Positions 50,237 through 60,267 of a DNA stretch of 64,000 nt are shown here, one piece after another; position 1 is the stretch's first letter, and every line of letters begins with the position of its first letter. The notes beneath the pieces were generated by a model, which worked only from the letters and a program-made list of their open reading frames with translations, did no database searches and was not told the DNA's origin. Location: positions 372,001 through 436,000 of the forward strand of contig NZ_CANLMP010000005.1 in the NCBI RefSeq assembly GCF_947492405.1, read 5' to 3'. This DNA comes from an uncultured Aquimarina sp. (GTDB lineage Bacteria; Bacteroidota; Bacteroidia; Flavobacteriales; Flavobacteriaceae). Position numbers and translations under genes: made by a program.

Positions 50237-53179
50237 ATGGCTGCATCCTATAAAATAATATTTAACGATAATGAAACTTCAAGAATAAAGGTAAACCATA
50301 AGGATCGTTTGCTTACGGTACGTGGATCACAAATTATTAAAGCTTCGTCCTTTGATGAAAATAACAGGTCTACCAATATGAATTGGTTATGTCATATGTT
50401 TCAAAATGACCCTAGAGAAAACAACAACTATTTTAAGATAAATAAGCAAAAAATTTCCTTTCTTATTCCTACAGCCTATTTAGGAGGTGGGATAGGATGG
50501 GTAGAACCTGTTAAAGAAGGAGAAAAACCTACGTACAAAACTTCACACGGATATTATATTCAGGGCTTCGATCAGCCTGAGATTATAAGTACCGAATGGA
50601 GAGAATATAGTAAATACGACAATGGCGCACTTATAGAAGGTGATAAATATTTTGGAGAATTCATTCAATTACACATATATACAAAAGGCTTGTACGGGCA
50701 AAATGTAACCGTTCAACTCAGAAACGGGAACAATGAAAACATTGACCTAGAAGTTAAATCTAAAAGTACAGAGGATGAAAAAGGCAATAGAACTTCAGAA
50801 AAAAAGTATATGGATAAATACACCAGTACTATTTTTGCCTTTGAAGAAGTAGGAAGTAGTGGAAAAAACACCTACATACAAAAAACTGTAGTAAATGTTC
50901 GTCTAGAACAGCGTTGGCGACTCCAATACAATGAAGAAATTAAACTAAAAGCTATCATTGATAGCACAGTAAAGGGTTGCCCAACCTTTAAAAGTGATAC
51001 CATCAAAGTAAAAGTGAAACAGTACGAGGATGCAGCACCCACTTCTATAGAAAAGCAAGGCAATCAAGCCGTGCAAATTTCTGATTTCACAACCAGTATT
51101 TTTGAATTTAATCCCTGTAGATACGATAAAATTATCAAAGAATACGGCAGTACTACGCCAGAAACCTTATTTAGTACTTCAGAAAATATAAATGTACCAA
51201 TAAAAAACATTGATATCGGTGTGGTAGTTGCTCAAAATAGCACAGACACCTTAAGTATTTCTATAGAAGACCTTGATGTAGAGAAATGTCTAAGAGATGC
51301 GCATAGTAAACCCACTACGATTGATATCACCCATTTACAAGAAGATTATCCAAAGGCAAAAATAGAAGGTGACACCAAACTTACCTTCGTACCTACCTAT
51401 AAATATGAATATCTCGATCCATTAAATTACTACAATTTTTTCGTTACATATTTTCCAATATTTAAGAGGAGTGAAAAAAACTATAAAATTTTAGTAAACT
51501 CCTGTGCTTTTGAAAAGGAGATACAACTATCTGTACTGCCGGATGTAGCTTTTGCAACTCATTTTCAAATTGGCAAACCCAAAGACTTTACAGATCAAAA
51601 CAAAATTTATTATAGAAATATTGATCTGGAGAATGATTTAGTACGTGGATTAGACAAAGAGTTTGACAAGGCAAAACAAATGCGAGCCGAAGTTGGTAAA
51701 TACTTACCCCAAAACCCTTTTAGCGAATTTGCGCAAGAAATTCTATTAGATTATTTAAAAGAAAAAGCGAATAAGTTTGCTATCGGACTCCACGCATATC
51801 ATACTTTTTCCGAGGATGGAAAGAAAGCAGAACTAATCAATTACGCAAAAGAATACGAAGTTTTGTCCAAATTAGTAATTGGATATAGCTTATTGGTATC
51901 CGTAGCAGTAGATGCATTAATTCTATGGCTTACTAGAGGTCGATATGCCTTTGCAAAAGGTGCGCAAACTGCAAAAAAACTAACATTAGTTGTTCGTATC
52001 AAAAAAGGATATAAAACCTATAGAAAATTAAAACGATATCAAAAAACAGCAAAGGCCATTATCACAGGAAACCTCATTGATCCAGCTAAACCAAATGGAG
52101 AAGAAACTGAGTTCATGTGGCCTCAATTAAGTGAACATAGAGGCATAGGCTATGTTAATAATGAGGATGGTTCTGTAGGATTAGAGTTAACTCATAAACT
52201 GAGTGCCTCGCCATTGTTTGCGATGCAACATACGATGAAAGGAACTTTGGGATCCCTGATCGCTAGTTTTTTAGGTATTACTAAAATATTTGATACCGCA
52301 GAACAAGCTGTAGGTGTGGTTGGTCATCTTAGAACTTTAAAGAGTGCAAAAGAAGATATCCAAAAAGCGTCCAAAAAAAGAAAAGGAAGTAGTAATGAAA
52401 GCGCAGATATAAGTGATGACGATGAAGGCTTTGATTGGAAAAAATTATTTAAGTTTAGAGACTTACAGAAAGGTTTGGATGGTTTAGAAAAAATCATTCA
52501 TAAACGACTAGAAGAGTATACCAAAAAGAAGCTGGGAGCAAGTGTATCAGTAGAATTAGAAGCTACTGGTTTTTTTACTGCTGACTATGAATTTAGGCTT
52601 AACTTGCATAAGAAAACATTAGAGTTAGATATCCAAGATAATGACTATGGTTTACTTAAATATGAACACCCCAGACAACTCACATTTGGGCAAGATTACG
52701 GAATTGATCTGCTGATAAAACTGGATGCTAACGTATTACAGACCCAAAAATGGAGTAGAATGAACAATTATCTCCCTGACTTTCTTGGGGTAACATTAAA
52801 AGATACCAGAGTAACCGCAGATATACAAGGACAAGTACGAGGTTCTCTTAACTTTGAGCGTACATTTACCTATATCAACCACGCAAAACCAGCATATCGA
52901 GATACCCTGATTTTTACTGGGGTGGTATTGCAAGGGTATGTAATGGTTAAATTTGAAGAAGAAGAAAAAGGTGGTAAATGGGAAAAGAAAAAGAAAATAG
53001 AAATAGGTAAGAAAGAAATGGTAAAACAAAAAGTAGAAGATCCAGAAACCTGTGAAGTTACAGAAAAAATAGTTCCGAGAAAAAATATGGTGAGTATGGA
53101 ATTGATCCCTCCCTTTACCATTAATATGACAGAAACTGCTATTTTTGACAAAGAAACCTGGAAACAAACGATGGAATAA
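50237..53179 (+). CDS. Large protein of 980 residues, candidate type VI cargo
   Basis: No family is recognised. The N-terminal half is beta-rich and may form immunoglobulin-like modules (VTVQLRNGNNENIDLEV). The one clear membrane segment lies near residues 555-575 (LLVSVAVDALILWLT), followed by a very basic stretch (RIKKGYKTYRKLKRYQKTAK) and an amphipathic region. The C-terminal ~250 residues are again beta-rich, with EEEEKGGKWEKKKKIEIGKK. Position right after the PAAR-like gene is the usual place for an effector. The lipoprotein at 53182, 2 nt later, would be the natural immunity candidate. Both roles are inferred. Confidence 0.6.
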   Translation: MAASYKIIFNDNETSRIKVNHKDRLLTVRGSQIIKASSFDENNRSTNMNWLCHMFQNDPRENNNYFKINKQKISFLIPTAYLGGGIGWVEPVKEGEKPTYKTSHGYYIQGFDQPEIISTEWREYSKYDNGALIEGDKYFGEFIQLHIYTKGLYGQNVTVQLRNGNNENIDLEVKSKSTEDEKGNRTSEKKYMDKYTSTIFAFEEVGSSGKNTYIQKTVVNVRLEQRWRLQYNEEIKLKAIIDSTVKGCPTFKSDTIKVKVKQYEDAAPTSIEKQGNQAVQISDFTTSIFEFNPCRYDKIIKEYGSTTPETLFSTSENINVPIKNIDIGVVVAQNSTDTLSISIEDLDVEKCLRDAHSKPTTIDITHLQEDYPKAKIEGDTKLTFVPTYKYEYLDPLNYYNFFVTYFPIFKRSEKNYKILVNSCAFEKEIQLSVLPDVAFATHFQIGKPKDFTDQNKIYYRNIDLENDLVRGLDKEFDKAKQMRAEVGKYLPQNPFSEFAQEILLDYLKEKANKFAIGLHAYHTFSEDGKKAELINYAKEYEVLSKLVIGYSLLVSVAVDALILWLTRGRYAFAKGAQTAKKLTLVVRIKKGYKTYRKLKRYQKTAKAIITGNLIDPAKPNGEETEFMWPQLSEHRGIGYVNNEDGSVGLELTHKLSASPLFAMQHTMKGTLGSLIASFLGITKIFDTAEQAVGVVGHLRTLKSAKEDIQKASKKRKGSSNESADISDDDEGFDWKKLFKFRDLQKGLDGLEKIIHKRLEEYTKKKLGASVSVELEATGFFTADYEFRLNLHKKTLELDIQDNDYGLLKYEHPRQLTFGQDYGIDLLIKLDANVLQTQKWSRMNNYLPDFLGVTLKDTRVTADIQGQVRGSLNFERTFTYINHAKPAYRDTLIFTGVVLQGYVMVKFEEEEKGGKWEKKKKIEIGKKEMVKQKVEDPETCEVTEKIVPRKNMVSMELIPPFTINMTETAIFDKETWKQTME

Positions 53180-53181
53180 CC

Positions 53182-54234
53182 ATGAAAAAAGTATTAATCA
53201 ATCTCACATTAATAAGTGTGTTATTTAATGCGTGTGCACAAAAAAAGCAACAGGCAATACCAATAAATAATACAAAATCAATGAATAATCAAATGATAAC
53301 AGCAGATAATATTCAAGAAAAAATTTTTGAAAAAGTTCAGCGATTTGCTAAGGAACCTAAATACTTTGTTCGTCCAGCACAGGGAAATTGTGTGTATGAA
53401 ATTTTAGTCAATGATAAGTTGATGATTCAAGAGTACGGGATAGAACAGTATGCTACCCCTATCGATATCAGTTCTAGTATCCATAGAAGCGGATTACAAA
53501 CAGTTACAGTACGTTTATATCCTTTAGGAGATGCCATCAAGGATGCCTACGGCGAAGGAGAAACGGTGACAACGCTATTACCAAAAACACAGATGAATGT
53601 GCAGGTGGTTAAGTACGATGCTTTTAATATAGATAGTAATCTGGATGCAGAAAAAGAAGTGATTACCCATAGTGCTCCTACCAATAAAGAAGGAAAATTT
53701 AAAGGAGCTGGACTACCCTACTATGAATATAACTTTACCTTTGAAGCTGAAGTGCCCTATGAAATAGAAGGGTGGAGCAAAGGACAAGATTTAACCGAGT
53801 TTGACAAGGATGAATTAAAAGCACAAATAATATCCTATTACAAAGGAATTCAAAAAATATACGAAACCAAGGATAAAGATGCCTTAGCTCGTTTGATTTA
53901 TGGTAATTATATAGTACATGCACAAACTAAATATTGGACAAAAGAAGATATTAAAGAAGCTTGGCAAGAAACTATTGAAAAATTAGAATGGGATATTATC
54001 GAATATGGTAATGAGGGAGAGTATAAAGATTATGATATGCAGTTTTATGGTAATGGTAGATTGGTCGCCTTAAAACATCCTAGTTTAGAACCTGTAGATT
54101 ACAGATTACGCGGGTATTCCGGTTTTTGGTTTAAATACAATGATGAAGAAGGAGATGTTAGTGTTCGTTTTATTTGGTATAACCTATACCTACCAGAAGG
54201 CGAGACATTAGAGAATTTAAGAGTGATTGATTGA
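53182..54234 (+). CDS. Lipoprotein, candidate immunity partner
   Basis: The 350-residue protein has a signal peptide and lipobox (LFNAC, Cys18). The middle is beta-rich (YEILVNDKLMIQEYGIEQY, LQTVTVRLYP). The C-terminal ~130 residues resemble an NTF2-like or DUF-type domain (YYKGIQKIYETKDKDALARL, then FWFKYNDEEGDVSVRF). It begins 2 nt after the 980-residue protein gene. A periplasmic lipoprotein paired with a cargo gene is typical of immunity; other roles are possible. Confidence 0.55.
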   Translation: MKKVLINLTLISVLFNACAQKKQQAIPINNTKSMNNQMITADNIQEKIFEKVQRFAKEPKYFVRPAQGNCVYEILVNDKLMIQEYGIEQYATPIDISSSIHRSGLQTVTVRLYPLGDAIKDAYGEGETVTTLLPKTQMNVQVVKYDAFNIDSNLDAEKEVITHSAPTNKEGKFKGAGLPYYEYNFTFEAEVPYEIEGWSKGQDLTEFDKDELKAQIISYYKGIQKIYETKDKDALARLIYGNYIVHAQTKYWTKEDIKEAWQETIEKLEWDIIEYGNEGEYKDYDMQFYGNGRLVALKHPSLEPVDYRLRGYSGFWFKYNDEEGDVSVRFIWYNLYLPEGETLENLRVID

Positions 54235-54323
54235 TGGGGTATTCTACAAGTACAGTAGCTTAGACTTTGTATCGGATAGGTGGACAAGTTTACAAAAGAG
54301 CAAACCTTAATATATTAACAATA

Positions 54324-55358
54324 ATGTTGCAAAAAAAAATAAGGAAAGTCTTTTTAAATTTATTAGTAATACTGAATTTTTATTCTTGTAATTCTCAAGA
54401 GTTAAAAAAAATGGAATTCATTGAAAAATATTCCAATGGTAATATTAAAACAGAAGGATATATAACTTTTCCTGACAGCCTAAAAATTGGTAAGTGGAAG
54501 CATTACTATAAAAATGGGGAATTAGAAAAAGAATATATATTACCTAGTGGAGAAGCAAAACTTTATTATGAAAATGGAAATTTTAATATCACAGGAAATT
54601 TTGAAAATAGAGAAAAACACGGCGCATGGGTAAAATATTATAGAGACAATAAAATAAAAGGGATTCAAAAGTATAACAATGGAACCTTGGAAAGCGAAGA
54701 AAAGTACTATGAAAATGGAGGGTTAAAATTCAAATCACTACATCCAAATGGTCTGTATAAAGAATTCCATGAAGATGGAAAAATACATTCAAAAGGTAAC
54801 CTGAAAAATAATGAAAGAGAAGGTCTTTGGAAATTTTATGATTATGATGGAGAAATTAAGCAAACCATAGAATATAAAAATGGTTTAAAGCACGGGGTAA
54901 CAAATAATTTACTTTACAATACAAAAGAGACTTTCGATAAAAACAAACTAATCAAAGAAGAGCATTTCTACAATAACAAAAAACATCATTATATAAAAGA
55001 ACACAAGAACTCTAGTATTTATTTCAAATTTTATCATATAAATGGAAATATTAAGCTAAAGGGTGTTTTAAATCAATACGAAGAATATGTCGGTGTTATA
55101 AAAGAATACAATGAAGATGGCGTGTTGAAAACAGAGACAAATTACAAGGATGGACTAAGAGTAGGACTAAAAATAACTTATTTTGAAAATGGAACAATTT
55201 CATTTCAGCAAGAATACAAAAACAACATACAAAAAGGTCAATTTATTTCTTATTATCCAAATGGAAAAATTGAATCTGAAGGAATGGCTAATAATCAAAA
55301 TATTTACGATGTAAAATATTATGACGAAAATGGTAATTTAACCAGAACTTACAAATAA
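54324..55358 (+). CDS. MORN-repeat lipoprotein (YwqK-like)
   Basis: The 344-residue protein has a signal peptide with lipobox Cys in NFYSC after the Met at 54324; the frame also opens earlier at 54267, but those 19 residues carry no signal. The remainder consists of about ten MORN_2 repeats (KHYYKNGELEKEY, KLYYENGNFNITGNF, KEFHEDGKIHSKGN, ISYYPNGKIESEG). Such repeats form extended beta surfaces and often occur in antitoxin-like or immunity proteins. It lies at the end of the VgrG island. Target unknown. Confidence 0.75.
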   Translation: MLQKKIRKVFLNLLVILNFYSCNSQELKKMEFIEKYSNGNIKTEGYITFPDSLKIGKWKHYYKNGELEKEYILPSGEAKLYYENGNFNITGNFENREKHGAWVKYYRDNKIKGIQKYNNGTLESEEKYYENGGLKFKSLHPNGLYKEFHEDGKIHSKGNLKNNEREGLWKFYDYDGEIKQTIEYKNGLKHGVTNNLLYNTKETFDKNKLIKEEHFYNNKKHHYIKEHKNSSIYFKFYHINGNIKLKGVLNQYEEYVGVIKEYNEDGVLKTETNYKDGLRVGLKITYFENGTISFQQEYKNNIQKGQFISYYPNGKIESEGMANNQNIYDVKYYDENGNLTRTYK

Positions 55359-55584
55359 AAACTATTGTCAGCTTCGAATGTATTAGTCTTGCCGATAAGT
55401 TGGAGATGAATGTTCTGTTTATTGATTCATTCACCATCTACTAGAAAGCGGGTCATTAGAATTTAAGTGTGATTGATGAGTCCCACGACATGTTTTCAAT
55501 CAGCGGTCTGTGTGTAAAAAACAAGTTATAAGTGCTAATATGTATATCAGATAATCATAGTAATAAATATAAAACAATATTATA

Positions 55585-56541
55585 ATGTTTAACAAAATAA
55601 CCTTTGTCCTTTTTTTATTAACAAGCAGCCTATTTTCTCAGGAAAGTAACTATAAAAACTATTTGCCTTTCAAATACGATAACTTATGGGGTATTGTTGA
55701 TTCTACACAAAATGTTGTTCTTAAACCTTCATTTAACAACATTGATTTTGTAGGTGATTTAGACTATGTAGTACTTGATAATGCAGTGTTATTTGATTTA
55801 AATAAAGGAATCTCTACAAAAGCTCTTGGTAGGTTTACAAATGAACTTACTGTAGATGGAAAAATTTATAGTTGTTTTTTAAATGAACAAGAAACAGTTT
55901 TAATCAATCATGAACAAAATGACACTATAAGGCTACAAGATAAATATGAAAAGTTGTACAACATTTTTGTTCAAAATCCAATGAATAAGGCTAGTATAAA
56001 ATATATTTATGGAGAAATTGAAACAGGGCTTGGTAAATTGTACTTTAACAACAGAAAATTAGCTTTAGTAACTCCTACTGCCATTAGAAATTTGGATTTT
56101 ATAAATGATAATGATAGTTCTAACTATGTGGGATATGTATTTGATTTGGATGATTATAAACTTATTTATACCTATGAAGGTAAACAAATAGCTAAGAAAC
56201 CTAAGGATAAAAGTACTGAAAACATGTTGAAGATTTTTTCTGAGATCACAGGTGTAAAAAACATAGATCTTAATTGTTTTAATTGCGATGTCCCTTTTAT
56301 GGCTGGAATGCGCCCCAGACAATATGATTTACCCAAACCATTTGATGTCGAATATATGAATGGGAAGTCAATTGTATCTTATAGAAAAAAAAGAAGAAAA
56401 AAGAAAATCCTTATAGAAAAACCAATTGTGAACAAATTCAAAGGTGTAAGATTTTTTTCATTTTCGGGAAAAGCTTTTATAATTGATCATAGATACGTAA
56501 AAGATCAAAAATTAATGTACCCTATAGATTTACTTGATTAA
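55585..56541 (+). CDS. Secreted WG-repeat protein
   Basis: The 318-residue protein has an N-terminal signal peptide (about 1-18, ends SLFSQES). It then has at least one WG repeat, KYDNLWGIVDSTQNVVLKPS (24-46). The remainder is beta-rich and ends in a basic stretch SYRKKRRKKKILIEK. WG repeats form beta-propeller-like scaffolds. It is separated from the MORN gene by a 226-nt gap in which I see nothing. Confidence 0.65.
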   Translation: MFNKITFVLFLLTSSLFSQESNYKNYLPFKYDNLWGIVDSTQNVVLKPSFNNIDFVGDLDYVVLDNAVLFDLNKGISTKALGRFTNELTVDGKIYSCFLNEQETVLINHEQNDTIRLQDKYEKLYNIFVQNPMNKASIKYIYGEIETGLGKLYFNNRKLALVTPTAIRNLDFINDNDSSNYVGYVFDLDDYKLIYTYEGKQIAKKPKDKSTENMLKIFSEITGVKNIDLNCFNCDVPFMAGMRPRQYDLPKPFDVEYMNGKSIVSYRKKRRKKKILIEKPIVNKFKGVRFFSFSGKAFIIDHRYVKDQKLMYPIDLLD

Positions 56542-56776
56542 AATGTAAGTATCCAATTGTTTATTCATTCCTATACATCAAGTAAAACAAAGAAGCAATT
56601 CAATGATAAAAAATCTTGATCCAGTTATGTTTTGGTTTAATTAAAAAACATAATTTGACTCCGAATAATCAAAAAGATTTCCTTATTCAGATCCGGATAC
56701 ACATTTTAGATTATCAAAACAAATTGTGGAGAATTATTGCAGATCCTTTTGAAGTTACTAAACAATAACTATAAAA
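56542..56776. other. Gap with a possible gene fragment
   Basis: A stop-bounded 52-codon frame without any start codon runs to 56768 (ILIQLCFGLIKKHNLTPNNQ and following, ending ADPFEVTKQ). It may be the tail of a lost gene, or chance. Nothing else is visible. Confidence 0.25.
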
Positions 56777-57994
56777 TTGAAAAAACAACGAATTACTGTG
56801 TATAAAACAATTAGAGTTACTATAGCTCTTATAATTTCAGTTACCTTCATCTCATGTGCTGATGTGCCATCTATCAAGAAGACCGAATTTCTAACCATTA
56901 CAGGGGAGAACTTATCGAAATTTTATGATACTGAAGAAGAAAATGACAGTATTGTTGATACTTTAGAAATTAACAAAGCACTACTACAAAAGTCAACAAG
57001 TAGAATTTGGGAGCTTAACAATTTTACTGTTACTACTCCTATTAATTTTGATTTGCGAGAGGAAAAAACAGGAACCTTCAAAATTGATTTAGGGAAAGTA
57101 ATTATTGATAGTAATGAGCCTGAATTTGAAAGAATTGAGGTCGAAGATATTAATGTAGAAGATATGGTATTTCAGGATTATTCTAATTTTTTCTACATCC
57201 CATTAAAGAACCGTTCAATTCTAACAGTTGAGAGTATAATTGGACACTTAGAATCAGGAATTGATAAAGAACAAATTTTTTATACCGATAATAAAAGCTT
57301 TATTATTTATGGTGACAACAAAAATTTTAATGTAATTCATCTTAATTACTTAGAATCGATCAAAAAGATGGAGGTTTTTATAAGCTATCAAAAATCTGGT
57401 CCATTTTCTGATCTATCCTCTCGTGATTTGTTTTCATTAGCACTAACAAAGTTAAAAATGGCTCAAAACTTTCATAATAAGGATAGTCTTGACGAGACAG
57501 ATAATTGGAACTATGTTATTCCCACTATGTCACGTTATCATAGAAAAGTAGCTAATTTAACTTTCGATGTTATCAAAAAAATCCCTAATAATGTCCCGCT
57601 TGAAAAGAAAGTTGAATTAACACTACCTGATTTCGATATAACTATAGATGTCCATAGAGGTAAAAATATAGACACTGTACAACAAGATTTTCAATCATTT
57701 AGAACTGCAAATATAGTAAGCCTGCAAACTCGTAAATCTTTTCAAAAAACAACGAATAACTTTATTAAATCAATATTTACAGATTCCGAAATAAATGTAT
57801 TAAACAGAGCAAACAATAAGTTGTTACTCTCTGATGGTCAAAAGAAAAAAATAGTATTTTTTCATAGAACGAATGATCAACTAATGCTAATATGCGTATC
57901 TGATGATTATGAATACTCGGAGTTAGATGATAATATGGATATTTATTTTGAATTGTTTAAAAATTTCGAAAAAGGGATAGATGTTTTTTATTAA
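56777..57994 (+). CDS. Lipoprotein of unknown function
   Basis: The 405-residue lipoprotein has a basic N-terminus, a hydrophobic segment and a lipobox Cys (TFISCAD). The start is TTG at 56777, the only start in front of the signal peptide. The body is rich in Asp/Glu and contains long helices and strands (ESIIGHLESGIDKEQIFYTD, FTDSEINVLNRANNKLLL). No known domain. It may belong with the accessory proteins of the VgrG island or with the repeat protein at 58144, from which a 149-nt gap separates it. Confidence 0.6.
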   Translation: MKKQRITVYKTIRVTIALIISVTFISCADVPSIKKTEFLTITGENLSKFYDTEEENDSIVDTLEINKALLQKSTSRIWELNNFTVTTPINFDLREEKTGTFKIDLGKVIIDSNEPEFERIEVEDINVEDMVFQDYSNFFYIPLKNRSILTVESIIGHLESGIDKEQIFYTDNKSFIIYGDNKNFNVIHLNYLESIKKMEVFISYQKSGPFSDLSSRDLFSLALTKLKMAQNFHNKDSLDETDNWNYVIPTMSRYHRKVANLTFDVIKKIPNNVPLEKKVELTLPDFDITIDVHRGKNIDTVQQDFQSFRTANIVSLQTRKSFQKTTNNFIKSIFTDSEINVLNRANNKLLLSDGQKKKIVFFHRTNDQLMLICVSDDYEYSELDDNMDIYFELFKNFEKGIDVFY

Positions 57995-58143
57995 AGGTAA
58001 AACAAGTTGTGAGATTGAATTGCTAACTCATTTGCAGTTCTAAATATTAGAAAATATAAGTTCCTTCGGATTAGAATGACCCAGAGAATCGAACTAAAAC
58101 ATTTTAGAAAGCGCAAATAAATTAATTTCTGCTCCAATAATTC

Positions 58144-60240
58144 ATGAAAAAACAAATAAACATATCTTTTGAAGACCGCATAGCAGTTTATAAACAAATA
58201 CTAGAACACGGATCGGTACTTTCAAGACCTCAAAAGAATTGGTTATTACGCAAGCGGGCAGCATACAACGCTGAACCAAGAAAAATCAGCGAAGAACATA
58301 TTGCCTTACTCGATCAATTAATTCCACTTTTGGGTTATGATTGGAAGGCCTATAGAATGAAAATTTCAACATCTAGAAAGTCTTTCTCAGATAGATATAA
58401 ATCCATTTTCAATAAATTACAAAAGAGAGAGGAATTAAATTCTCGTGACAAATTATGGTTAAAAGACGTACGCTCTAAGTTTCGATCAGGGTCAAGAAAA
58501 CTTAGTGAAATAGAGATTCATAAAATGGATCAACTGATTCTGTTATTGGGATATGATTGGCGCAATAATTTGATCAAAGTGTCAAAACGGATGCCTTTTG
58601 AGTATCATTTTTCTGAAATTTCAAAAAAGTTAAAAGCGAATCAAACTATCTCAGCGAAAAACAAAAAATGGCTTTGGGAAAAAAGAAAACAATACCACAA
58701 TCAATCAGATACATTTACTAAAGTACATCGTAGATTATTAGACTCCATAATTCCTTTATTGGGATATGATTGGAAAGAATACGAGCAAGCATCAGCAAAA
58801 CCAAAGAGTTTCAATCAACATTTTAACGAAGTTTTAAAAAAACTTTCTGACAAAAAGAAATTAAATACACGTCAGAAAAGTTGGCTACAAAGACAAAGAG
58901 AATACCTTAAAAAACAACATAGATTAATGACCAATCATAGAATACAACAATTGGATACGTTAATACCAATGCTCGGCTATGACTGGAAAGAGAACAAAAC
59001 TAAACCAAGGAAAATAACATCTTTTGAAGAACATATAGATCTTTTAAAGATCAGTTTAAAAGAAAGTATTCCTCTTACAAGAAAACAAAAAAACTGGTTA
59101 TATAGTCAACGAGCCCTTTACATAAAACAACCTGAAAAATTCAAAATTGAGAAGATAAAATTATTAAATAGTCTCAATAATGATTTAGGATATGTATGGA
59201 ATAAGCTACAACGTCCACCCAAAAAGAAAACTTCTTATAAGCAACATATTAAAGAGATACAAAAAAAGAGGCGGACGGGAGAAAATCTTACCAAACCACA
59301 ATTGCAATGGCTTCAAGTCCAAAGTACGTCTTATCGTAAGCAACCCAATAGCTTTGATAATGATAGAAAAGAAGCATTAGATTCCTTAATTCCAATCCTG
59401 GGTTATGATTGGAAAACGTTAAGAAAACCAGCTCCAGAAAAAAGAACATTGTCAGAGAGTGTAGCAATATTAAAGAAACTTATAGAAGAAGATAAAGAGA
59501 TCACTCAACGCATTGAATCTTGGCTTTTCAGAACAAAAAAAAGATATGCAAACGATCCTAATTCTTTTTCAAAAAAAGATATTGACCTATTGAATTCTTT
59601 GAACCCATATCTCGAACATAAGTGGAATCATTATTACGTTGGCCAGCAGGAACGAAAATCACTAAAACAGCACTGTGAGGAAATAAAAGAAAAAATTAAA
59701 GTTGGAAGAAAACCATCTTCACAGGATACTAAATGGCTCTTGGAAATACGAAAAAAATATAGAGATCGTCTGGTAACGTATTCAAAGGAAGAGCTTAAAA
59801 CATTAAATTCATTAACTAAATATTTAAAATATGATTGGCGTTTATATAAAAAAGAAAGAGCACTCGATGACTTTTTAAAAGAACTTTTAATATCAAAAAA
59901 AACGATCACTCCTGCACAGACAAGATTCTTACGACGCAGAGGAATACGTTTTGACAATACCTCTTCTGAAGTATCACAAAACACTCTCAATAAACTGCAA
60001 ACCCTTAATGAGCAAATAGGGGCAGATGCCGAATTAATTATTGATGAAAAAAAAGCTTTCAATTACAGAATAGCAGCTATTGCAATTTCTTTATCCAAAG
60101 AAGGTGAAATTAAGGATGCTCATAAAAAATGGCTTAGATCTCAAAAAGAATTACATTCTATTAATGCTTTTGCTAAAAACAAATTAAGAAAGTTAAATAG
60201 TTTATCCATTCTTCTGGATAAAGAATGGACATCGGTTTAG
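58144..60240 (+). CDS. Ten-repeat protein with helicase-associated (HA)-like domains
   Basis: The 698 residues are almost entirely ten units of ~65-71 residues. Each unit has a helix, then W(L) and R near the middle (NWLLRKRAAY, KWLWEKRKQY, SWLQRQREYL, NWLYSQRALY, QWLQVQSTSY), and a closing motif LDxLIPLLGYDWK in units 1-4 and 6. Units 5 and 7-10 are more divergent. The Trp-Arg pair and the final GYDW resemble the HA domain that follows bacterial helicases. No helicase domain is present. It is very basic, which fits DNA or RNA binding. Confidence 0.75.
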   Translation: MKKQINISFEDRIAVYKQILEHGSVLSRPQKNWLLRKRAAYNAEPRKISEEHIALLDQLIPLLGYDWKAYRMKISTSRKSFSDRYKSIFNKLQKREELNSRDKLWLKDVRSKFRSGSRKLSEIEIHKMDQLILLLGYDWRNNLIKVSKRMPFEYHFSEISKKLKANQTISAKNKKWLWEKRKQYHNQSDTFTKVHRRLLDSIIPLLGYDWKEYEQASAKPKSFNQHFNEVLKKLSDKKKLNTRQKSWLQRQREYLKKQHRLMTNHRIQQLDTLIPMLGYDWKENKTKPRKITSFEEHIDLLKISLKESIPLTRKQKNWLYSQRALYIKQPEKFKIEKIKLLNSLNNDLGYVWNKLQRPPKKKTSYKQHIKEIQKKRRTGENLTKPQLQWLQVQSTSYRKQPNSFDNDRKEALDSLIPILGYDWKTLRKPAPEKRTLSESVAILKKLIEEDKEITQRIESWLFRTKKRYANDPNSFSKKDIDLLNSLNPYLEHKWNHYYVGQQERKSLKQHCEEIKEKIKVGRKPSSQDTKWLLEIRKKYRDRLVTYSKEELKTLNSLTKYLKYDWRLYKKERALDDFLKELLISKKTITPAQTRFLRRRGIRFDNTSSEVSQNTLNKLQTLNEQIGADAELIIDEKKAFNYRIAAIAISLSKEGEIKDAHKKWLRSQKELHSINAFAKNKLRKLNSLSILLDKEWTSV

Positions 60241-60267
60241 TTCAGTTGTAGAAAATACTTTTAAAAA

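Noticed and set aside
52796..53167. Long minus-strand frame rich in Phe and Tyr inside the 980-residue protein gene
   Set aside because: It is the mirror of Lys/Glu-rich coding sequence (AAA/GAA codons read backwards) and has no signal, domain or promoter.
55359..55584. Possible small gene or RNA in the gap before the WG protein
   Set aside because: No frame with a start of reasonable length and no clear secondary structure could be found.
58144..60240. Idea that the regular repeats represent a CRISPR-like array or DNA tandem repeat
   Set aside because: The repeats are at the protein level, about 210 nt per unit with strongly diverged DNA, in one uninterrupted frame.
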